A DNA stretch of 6,702 bases, taken from assembly GCA_028701945.1 (NCBI GenBank), contig JAQVPT010000202.1:1-6702 (forward strand). The letters run 5' to 3'. Under the pieces are notes generated by a model. The model did not search any database, was not told the origin of the DNA, and worked only from the letters and a program-made list of their open reading frames with translations. Made by a program: the position numbers and the translations under genes. This DNA comes from Bacteroidales bacterium. GTDB lineage: Bacteria > Bacteroidota > Bacteroidia > Bacteroidales > ML635J-15. Below are positions 1-5,642 of the stretch, in pieces; positions within the stretch are counted from its first letter, which is position 1; every line of letters begins with the position of its first letter.

Positions 1-1
1 T

Positions 2-115
2 TTACAAATTGAACTATACAGCAAAAACAAGGGTCTTGATAAATTTGAGCAAGCACAAAAACAAATTAAAGCAGGCTTAAACGCAATATATCAAGAACTT
101 AACATCTCTGCATAA
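2..115 (+). CDS. 3' end of an unidentified gene (C-terminal 37 residues)
   Basis: A plus-strand frame is open from the left edge to a TAA at 113-115. The visible tail begins LQIELYSKNKG and ends QELNISA. It is charged, rich in Lys, Gln and Glu, and probably helical. A strong hairpin terminator follows 5 bp after the stop, which supports this being a real gene end. The start lies outside the window. I do not recognise the family from this tail and assign no function. It converges with the minus-strand gene that ends at 154. Confidence 0.6.
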   Translation, partial: LQIELYSKNKGLDKFEQAQKQIKAGLNAIYQELNISA

Positions 116-120
116 AAAAC

Positions 121-147
121 AAAAACGTGAATTTTTTTCACGTTTTT
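121..147. terminator. Bidirectional rho-independent terminator between convergent genes
   Basis: An 11-bp perfect inverted repeat, AAAAACGTGAA (121-131) and TTCACGTTTTT (137-147), encloses a 5-nt T loop. Read on the plus strand it ends in a T run, 5 bp after the upstream stop. Read on the minus strand it lies 6 bp after the TAG of the convergent gene and runs into TTTTTGTTTTTT. It can therefore serve both genes. Confidence 0.85.
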
Positions 148-153
148 AAATTA

Positions 154-1560
154 CTAAAACATAATACCTAATTTATCTTGATCGAATTTATTATTTATGA
201 AAGATTTTGCTGCATATTCTAAAGTATTTATTGGTTCTTGCATTGATCCGCTGTAATCAAGCACCATTGAAATGTCTCTCGGTATGATTTCGCTTGATAC
301 ATATTCTTGAACTTTAAAATCGCTTATTGAACTGCTTTTGCCGCCTGTGTATGTTTCGGCTAAGCCAATAAAATGTTTTTTTGATTCGTTTTCTGAAATT
401 GTTGGTGGGGCAAGACCGTGTATAAAGTTTCCTGCACTATCAACAACAAGGACATATAATTTGACCACGTCTGGAAATTCGCTTAGGTCGGTAGAGAAAA
501 TTTCGTAATCAAGCCTTATATTTTTGCGAATTTTAGTGTAATCGGTTTCGCCTGTAATATATTTACGTCTTATTATATGGGTTTTGAAAACTTGTTTGTC
601 CTCAACACCGTTAAGATATGCTGTTAATGTAATGTTTTCATCACTTTCGGGCTTATATTTAATAAATCCTTTAAGCTCTTGAACATCATCGCTGCATGAG
701 AGCCTTACCGAGTCCGCATTTTCGACAATCCAGCTTAAAATGATTTCGTCGCCTTTAAAAAATGTTTTATTTCCTGAAAAATGTTTAATATTAGAATCGT
801 AAGCATAAATTGTAAAGTCTTTAACTTCAAAAGTGCCGTCTTTACGATATATTTCTATTCTGATTTTCCTATTTTCTTTAACTGGGATATAAATGTCTCC
901 AGCAGGAGGTAGAACGCTGCTAATACCAATAAACTTCACACTATCTGCATTTTTATATTCCCACGAAATGTTTGCATTGTCGTTTCTTGCAACTCGACTA
1001 GGATAATCTAAACTTTCGACATAATTAATTTTAACTTTTTTAGACTCGCTTTGTGCGTAGCCATTTTTGTTAATTGCGGTAATTGTAATTGTTGTATCAT
1101 TATTCGACCGCAATGGGATTTTTCCTGTTAGTGAAAATTTATTATCCATTTGTCCAATTTTGACATACTCGGCATTTTCGACAACCCAGTTTATAGATGC
1201 AGTTTCTTCATCGGTAATTTCTGCTGGCAGGTTAAAATTTACAATAGTAGGAGGTAGGACTGTGATATTAATTCTTTTCCTTTTGCTTTGATTACGTTTA
1301 TTTGAAAAAAAGATATATGAACTCGTTTGTTGAGGAGCTACTGTAATTGAGCCACTATGAGGTAATTTCTTATTGCTAATCTCATAACAAAATACGTCTT
1401 TAGCATATTTGGCTTCCCATGATATAGTAATCGAATCGCCAAGAAGTATTGTATTGCTTTTATTTGTGCTTACTTTTATTTGTGGCTTCTTAGCAGAAAC
1501 TTGAAGAACAATGGCTAATAGGGAAATAGCAAATAATAAACTTAGTCTGATAGTCTTCAT
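154..1560 (-). CDS. Exported Ig-like repeat protein with a truncated VWA domain
   Basis: The 468-residue product starts with a Sec signal peptide (K-R, then a hydrophobic stretch to about residue 20, with likely cleavage after VSA at 21-23). Four Ig-like beta-sandwich repeats follow at roughly 25-102, 103-180, 183-255 and 257-335. Each carries a version of the motif S-I-x-W-x-x-x-x-A-x-x-V (ITISWEAKYAKDV, ASINWVVENAEYV, ANISWEYKNADSV, IILSWIVENADSV). A linker at about 336-425 leads to DISMVLDYSGSM, the first strand and MIDAS motif (D435, S437, S439) of a von Willebrand A domain. VWA domains usually run 170-200 residues, but here the protein stops after DKLGIMF, about 40 residues in. The remaining metal-ligand loops are absent. 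The protein is presumably periplasmic or surface-located and adhesive, but its partner is unknown. Full-length relatives probably continue with the rest of VWA. The start is chosen because the signal peptide begins directly at this ATG. Confidence 0.75.
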   Translation of the reverse strand: MKTIRLSLLFAISLLAIVLQVSAKKPQIKVSTNKSNTILLGDSITISWEAKYAKDVFCYEISNKKLPHSGSITVAPQQTSSYIFFSNKRNQSKRKRINITVLPPTIVNFNLPAEITDEETASINWVVENAEYVKIGQMDNKFSLTGKIPLRSNNDTTITITAINKNGYAQSESKKVKINYVESLDYPSRVARNDNANISWEYKNADSVKFIGISSVLPPAGDIYIPVKENRKIRIEIYRKDGTFEVKDFTIYAYDSNIKHFSGNKTFFKGDEIILSWIVENADSVRLSCSDDVQELKGFIKYKPESDENITLTAYLNGVEDKQVFKTHIIRRKYITGETDYTKIRKNIRLDYEIFSTDLSEFPDVVKLYVLVVDSAGNFIHGLAPPTISENESKKHFIGLAETYTGGKSSSISDFKVQEYVSSEIIPRDISMVLDYSGSMQEPINTLEYAAKSFINNKFDQDKLGIMF

Positions 1561-1700
1561 TTTTACTTGGTTTTTTATTATAACGAAGTAAATTGTGTAA
1601 TTATTGGTCTAAATTGTAAAAATAGTATTTTTTTTAATAATTTAATTTTGCTCGGGTTTTATGAACCACATAGTATTAAATGCGATGCAGTGCTTGTCTA

Positions 1701-1766
1701 ATTGGCTTTTCGAACAGAAGTTAAATTTATTCTCGCAAAAGCGTAGCGTAACTCAATGCAGCCAAT
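1701..1766. other. Nested inverted repeats, possible structured element
   Basis: Three colinear complementary pairs are nested: ATTGGCT (1701-1707) with AGCCAAT (1760-1766), AGTTA (1719-1723) with TAACT (1749-1753), and CGC (1734-1736) with GCG (1741-1743) around an AAAA loop. Together they could fold into one long hairpin with internal loops on either strand. The stems are short and no known RNA family is recognised, so this is only a candidate. Confidence 0.3.
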
Positions 1767-1778
1767 AAAATCAAACGC

Positions 1779-1842
1779 CAAAACCTTTTGTGTAGTTTGT
1801 TTGTTATCTATCTGTTACAAAGTATAAATGAACAAGGTTTTG
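1779..1842. repeat. 9-bp perfect inverted repeat upstream of the operon promoter
   Basis: CAAAACCTT (1779-1787) is the exact reverse complement of AAGGTTTTG (1834-1842), with 46 bp between them. The right arm ends 19 bp before the -33 element of the operon promoter. It could be an operator pair or simply a chance match in AT-rich DNA. Confidence 0.25.
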
Positions 1843-1861
1843 TTAAAAATCTGTTAATTGC

Positions 1862-1891
1862 TTGAATTATAATGATAGTTTAATAACTTTG
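1862..1891 (+). promoter_or_regulatory. Bacteroidetes-type promoter of the ctpA-pnuC-nadR operon
   Basis: TTG at 1862-1864 and TAACTTTG at 1884-1891 are separated by exactly 19 bp, matching the Bacteroidetes housekeeping-sigma consensus TTG-N19-TAnnTTTG. Transcription would begin shortly after 1891 and leave a leader of about 50 nt before the ATG at 1952. Confidence 0.75.
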
Positions 1892-1933
1892 TACATTGTT
1901 TTTGGAGTTCTTTTAACTCGTTGTTTTTCATTA

Positions 1934-1970
1934 AAATTAAATAAGATATAGATGAAATTAAATAAGATAT
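1934..1970 (+). repeat. 16-bp direct repeat straddling the ctpA start codon
   Basis: The 16-mer AAATTAAATAAGATAT occurs at 1934-1949 and again at 1955-1970, a period of 21 bp. The second copy encodes residues 2-6 of the protease (KLNKI) and runs into codon 7. The first copy reads in the same frame but is closed by TAG (1949-1951) immediately before the ATG. There is no Shine-Dalgarno sequence, so this A-rich leader is probably the initiation context. Confidence 0.7.
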
Positions 1971-3550
1971 TTTTAGCATTCACTTTTGTATTTATTGTGG
2001 CATTTGCATTTGGACAAGACGTAAATTCTCAAGCAAGAAAGTTTAATAAAATGTTAGCACTTATCGATATGGCTTATGTTGATACAGTTGATCTTGACGA
2101 TCTTGTTGAAGTTGCAATTATCGAAATGTTGAAAGAATTAGACCCCCATTCGGTGTATATTAGTGCCAAAGAAATTGAAAAAATGAAAGAACCTCTCGAA
2201 GGTAGCTTTGAAGGTATTGGAATTCAGTTTAGAATAATGGAGGACACGCTCGTGGTTGTCGGTGTTATCAGCGGTGGCCCATCAGAAAAAGTTGGCTTAA
2301 TGACTGGCGATAGAATTGTGAAAGTGGATGATGAAATTATTGCTGGTGTCAAAATTGATAATACAGGAGTAGCTGAAAGATTGCGTGGAAAAAAAGGCAC
2401 CGAAGTAACTGTCTCAATAAAGCGTAGAGGTGCTAAAAATCTATTAGATTTTAAAATTATCCGTGATAAAATTCCTATTTATAGTGTCGATGCGAGTTAT
2501 ATTACAGATGAAAATGTTGGATATATTAGATTAAATAGGTTCGCTCGTTCGACTGATGAAGAACTTGATTCTGTTTTTCAAAAATTTGAAAGTGCAGGAG
2601 TAAAAGATATTATATTGGATCTTTCTGGTAACACTGGTGGATATCTTGATAAAGCCGTTAATTTGTGCGATGAGTTTTTGAAAAATGATAAACTTATTGT
2701 TTATACCGAAGGTTCCAAAATGCCACGTATCGAATATAAATCAACCGAGAAAGGAAGATTTAAAAAAGGAAAACTTGTGGTAATTGTTGACGAAGGCTCA
2801 GCCTCAGCTTCTGAAATCGTGTCAGGTGCATTGCAAGATTGGGATAGAGCAGTTATTGTAGGTAGAAGAACATTTGGAAAAGGACTTGTACAACGCGAAA
2901 TGATGCTAACCGACGGATCGGCTGTAAGACTTACAATTGCACGTTATTATACGCCTACAGGTCGTCTTATACAAAAGCCATATAAAGAAGGCTATGATGA
3001 ATATGCTCAAGATATTACTAATAGATTTTTGCATGGTGAATTTATGAATGTCGATAGCATACAATTTGCAGATTCACTTAAATATACAACGCTTGTTTAC
3101 AAAAAAAATGTGTATGGCGGTGGTGGTATTATGCCCGATGAGTTTGTTGCGGTTGATACTACATTAAGATCTGATTATCATATCGAATTGTTAAGGAAAA
3201 ACATCCTATTTACTTTTATTTCGACTTATGTTGATAGAAATCGGGCTGAATTTAAAGCGAAATTTCCTGATGTAGAAACTTTTAGAAAAACCTTTGAAAT
3301 TGACAATAAAATTCTTGATGAGCTATTGACAGAAGCGACCGAAGCAAAAATAAATATCGATTCGCTTACTATACCGACACTTGAACAGAATATTTATCTT
3401 AAAAGTCATTTAAAGGCTCTTATTGCTGGAGATATATGGCAAAATAGCGAGTTCTGGCAAATATATAATGAGTTCAATCCTTTCTTTAAACATGCGGAAA
3501 CTATAATACTAGATGATAAACAATACAACTCTTTGCTAAAAGGTAAATAA
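1952..3550 (+). CDS. ctpA: S41 family carboxy-terminal processing protease (CtpA/Prc type)
   Basis: This 532-residue serine protease should act in the periplasm, cleaving proteins near their C-termini. A signal peptide covers about 1-21 (hydrophobic core IFLAFTFVFIVAFAF). A short helical N-terminal region (25-80) includes the family motif ELDPHS. A PDZ domain follows at about 83-170 (start EGIGIQF; GDRIVKVDD), then the S41 catalytic core at about 172-345. By spacing against E. coli Prc (S430, D441, K455), the nucleophile is S285 in GSASASEI, with D296 and the general base K310 in TFGKG. Q314 matches the Ser-Lys-Gln arrangement of CtpB-type enzymes. LSGNTGGYL (224-232) is the family's conserved substrate and oxyanion loop. 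A mostly helical C-terminal extension fills 400-532, as is common in Bacteroidetes members of this size. All catalytic residues are present, so the enzyme should be active. It is the first gene of the operon. Confidence 0.95.
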   Translation: MKLNKIFLAFTFVFIVAFAFGQDVNSQARKFNKMLALIDMAYVDTVDLDDLVEVAIIEMLKELDPHSVYISAKEIEKMKEPLEGSFEGIGIQFRIMEDTLVVVGVISGGPSEKVGLMTGDRIVKVDDEIIAGVKIDNTGVAERLRGKKGTEVTVSIKRRGAKNLLDFKIIRDKIPIYSVDASYITDENVGYIRLNRFARSTDEELDSVFQKFESAGVKDIILDLSGNTGGYLDKAVNLCDEFLKNDKLIVYTEGSKMPRIEYKSTEKGRFKKGKLVVIVDEGSASASEIVSGALQDWDRAVIVGRRTFGKGLVQREMMLTDGSAVRLTIARYYTPTGRLIQKPYKEGYDEYAQDITNRFLHGEFMNVDSIQFADSLKYTTLVYKKNVYGGGGIMPDEFVAVDTTLRSDYHIELLRKNILFTFISTYVDRNRAEFKAKFPDVETFRKTFEIDNKILDELLTEATEAKINIDSLTIPTLEQNIYLKSHLKALIAGDIWQNSEFWQIYNEFNPFFKHAETIILDDKQYNSLLKGK

Positions 3551-4152
3551 TGGAGAGTGTTGTTGACTGGATTCTGATAAACCGCATTGAACTGATTGCT
3601 GCGATACTCGGAATTGTAGGAATCTTTCTGCAAATCAAACAAAACCACTGGTATTGGCTTACATCAATAGTTATGGTAAGCATGTATATGTTTGTGTTTT
3701 ATGATTCTGGTTTTTATGCCGATATGTCGTTTCAAGTTTATTATCTTATAATAAGTTTATATGGCTGGTATTATTGGATTACAAGTAAGGAAAAGCCTAA
3801 AAAAGATAAAACTGATGATATTAAAACAACAAAACTTAATTTAAAACAGTGGATAATTTGTCTATTAGCTGCTGCGACATCTTTCGTATTGATTTATTGG
3901 ATATTAAAAAGCTTTACAAATTCAACGGTCCCTTTAGGTGATGCTTTTACAACCGCTTTAAGTTTTGTTGCTACATGGTTACTCGCCCGACGAATTTTGG
4001 AAAATTGGCTGTTTTGGATAGTGGTTGATATTGCCTCTACAGGATTATATGTTTATAAAGGATTATATCCAACGGCTATTTTATTTTCTGTTTTAAGTGT
4101 TTTGGCTTTTGTGGGATATTTTAAATGGAGAAAAGCACTTGTAAATGAATAA
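3550..4152 (+). CDS. pnuC: Nicotinamide riboside transporter PnuC
   Basis: This 200-residue inner-membrane protein mediates facilitated uptake of nicotinamide riboside. About seven hydrophobic segments can be seen (near 14-28, 34-51, 60-78, 101-118, 132-148, 153-168 and 172-190), with a charged loop at 79-99. Family hallmarks are YADMSFQVYYLIISLYGWYYW (56-76; written here only as a landmark, key parts YADM and YGWYYW) and LARRILENWLFWIVVD (145-160), then KGLYPTAILF and a closing GYFKWRK. W153, W156 and D160 fall in the conserved substrate-site stretch. The ATG overlaps the protease stop by one base (TAATG), indicating translational coupling. The related thiamine transporter PnuT has the same fold, but the NadR-type kinase directly downstream favours nicotinamide riboside as substrate. 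The length is normal for the family. Confidence 0.93.
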   Translation: MESVVDWILINRIELIAAILGIVGIFLQIKQNHWYWLTSIVMVSMYMFVFYDSGFYADMSFQVYYLIISLYGWYYWITSKEKPKKDKTDDIKTTKLNLKQWIICLLAAATSFVLIYWILKSFTNSTVPLGDAFTTALSFVATWLLARRILENWLFWIVVDIASTGLYVYKGLYPTAILFSVLSVLAFVGYFKWRKALVNE

Positions 4153-4687
4153 ACAAATGAAAATAGTTATTACGGGTCCCGAATCGGTGGGAAAATCTAC
4201 ACTTACACAAGCCTTAGCAAAACATTTTTATGCTCCTTGTGTAATTGAGATTGCAAGAGAATATATAGAAAACCTCAAACGTCCGTATAATTTTGATGAT
4301 GTCTGCGAAATTGCCCGTTTACAGATAAAAGAAGAATTTTTGTTTGAAAAAAGTAATAACAAGTTGATGTTTCTCGATACCGATTTAATAATTACAAAAG
4401 TTTGGTTAAAACGTGTGTTTAATAAAGTTCCTGTTTGGATTGATGAGCATCTTAAACTAAAACCTGCATCTTTACATTTACTTTGTTATCCCGATTTACC
4501 TTGGGTTTATGACCCAGTTAGAGAAAATCCAGATAATAGATTAGACCTTTTTTATCAATATCAAAATGAAATAAAAAATTTAAAAATACCATATCATATT
4601 ATTTATGGACTTAATGACGAAAGATTCGACAATGCTCTTGCCGCAGTAAAAAGGCATATTTTGGAATTAAATAAAATTATGCGGTAA
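4145..4687 (+). CDS. nadR: NadR-type ribosylnicotinamide kinase (stand-alone kinase domain)
   Basis: This 180-residue P-loop ATPase should phosphorylate nicotinamide riboside to NMN in the cytoplasm, trapping the substrate brought in by PnuC. The Walker A motif is GPESVGKST (11-19, K17). EIAREYIE (35-42) is typical of the NadR kinase domain. LMFLDTD (74-80) is the Walker B-like strand. LPWVYDPVRENPDNR (118-132) is the lid region with its conserved Arg residues. Enterobacterial NadR also has a DNA-binding and an adenylyltransferase (NMNAT) domain. Both are absent here, so NMN adenylylation must be encoded elsewhere and no repressor role is expected. The start overlaps pnuC by 8 bp. An ATG at 4157 (MKIVITGPES) is an equally possible start. 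The stop TAA (4685-4687) coincides with the first bases of the downstream tandem array. Confidence 0.9.
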   Translation: MNKQMKIVITGPESVGKSTLTQALAKHFYAPCVIEIAREYIENLKRPYNFDDVCEIARLQIKEEFLFEKSNNKLMFLDTDLIITKVWLKRVFNKVPVWIDEHLKLKPASLHLLCYPDLPWVYDPVRENPDNRLDLFYQYQNEIKNLKIPYHIIYGLNDERFDNALAAVKRHILELNKIMR

Positions 4688-5642
4688 CGGCTAAATTTTG
4701 CAATAAAACTTGATTTTCAATTTCTTGAGATTGCTCCGTTGCAATAGATACAGAACCTTAGCCGTTTATTAACCGTTAAGTAACGGATAAATTTTGTGAT
4801 AAAATATGGTTTTGTGTTTCTTGAGATTGTTCCGTTGCAAAAGATACAGAACCTTAGCCGTTTATTAACCGTTAAGTAACGGCTAAATTTGCAATAAAAC
4901 TTGATTTTCAATTTCTTATGATTGCTCCGTTGCAAGAGATACAGAACCTTAGTCGTTTATTAACCGTTAAGTAACGGCTAAATTTTATGATAAAATATGG
5001 TTTTGTGTTTTTTGAGATTGCTCTGCTGCAATAGATACAGAACCTTAGCCGTTTATTAACCGTTAAGTAACGGATAAATATTGTGATAAAATATGGTTTT
5101 GTGTTTCTTGTGATTACTCTGCTGCAATAGATACAGAACCTTAGCCGTTTATTAACCGTTAAGTAACGGCTAAATATTGCAATAAAACTTGATTTTCAAT
5201 TTCTTATGATTGCTCCGTTGCAAAAGATACAGAACCTTAGCCGTTTATTAACCGTTAAGTAACGGATAAATTTTGTGATAAAATATGGTTTTGTGTTTCT
5301 TGAGATTGTTCCGTTGCAAAAGATACAGAACCTTAGCCGTTTATTAACCGTTAAGTAACGGCTAAATTTGCAATAAAACTTGATTTTCAATTTCTTATGA
5401 TTGCTCCGTTGCAAGAGATACAGAACCTTAGTCGTTTATTAACCGTTAAGTAACGGCTAAATTTTATGATAAAATATGGTTTTGTGTTTTTTGAGATTGC
5501 TCTGCTGCAATAGATACAGAACCTTAGCCGTTTATTAACCGTTAAGTAACGGATAAATATTGTGATAAAATATGGTTTTGTGTTTCTTGTGATTACTCTG
5601 CTGCAATAGATACAGAACCTTAGCCGTTTATTAACCGTTAAG
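4685..5642. repeat. Higher-order repeat: tandem duplication of a 5-unit, 479-bp block
   Basis: The block 4685-5163 is repeated at 5164-5642. By eye, 4746-5173 and 5225-5652 are identical over 428 bp. Only about four substitutions distinguish the two full blocks, all in the first linker. The linker order A, B, A, B', B'' is the same in both. The near-identity marks a recent multi-unit duplication. Confidence 0.9.
4854..4886. repeat. Representative 33-bp palindrome of the array
   Basis: This copy has perfect 9-bp outer arms, TTAGCCGTT (4854-4862) and AACGGCTAA (4878-4886), around an inner dyad TTAACCGTTAA centred on one C, with only two mismatched position pairs across the whole dyad. Equivalent copies start at 4758, 4949, 5045, 5141, 5237, 5333, 5428, 5524, 5620, 5717, 5813, 5910, 6006, 6101, 6197, 6293, 6390, 6486 and 6582. 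Outer arms vary (TTAGTC, TTAATC, GGATAA), but the central 24 bp is unchanged except in the copy at 6101. Confidence 0.9.

Larger units (their letters stand above)
1561..1951. other. 391-bp divergent intergenic region
   Basis: This region separates the minus-strand Ig/VWA gene from the plus-strand operon. No convincing ORF is visible. The part next to the minus-strand gene (1561-1670) is very AT-rich, and I found no clear TTG-N19-TAnnTTTG promoter there for that gene. The middle (about 1680-1790) is richer in GC and holds nested inverted repeats. The right end holds the operon promoter and an AT-rich leader. No NAD-sensing or other known riboswitch could be recognised. Confidence 0.7.

Noticed and set aside
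1067..1291. Plus-strand hydrophobic open frame opposite the Ig/VWA gene
   Set aside because: It lies antisense within a well-supported coding gene. Its hydrophobicity reflects the complement of the polar beta-repeat codons, and no promoter is seen.
1561..1680. Promoter for the minus-strand Ig/VWA gene
   Set aside because: On the minus strand only imperfect resemblances such as TACTTCG were found, without a TTG at the right spacing, so no call was made.
3406..3683. Minus-strand open frames over the ctpA-pnuC junction
   Set aside because: They are antisense to two strongly supported overlapping genes and show no recognisable domain or initiation signal.
4884..4891. TAAATTTG in the 95-bp units resembling the Bacteroidetes -7 promoter element
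   Set aside because: No TTG lies about 19 bp upstream in these units, so only half of the promoter is present, which is expected by chance in AT-rich DNA.
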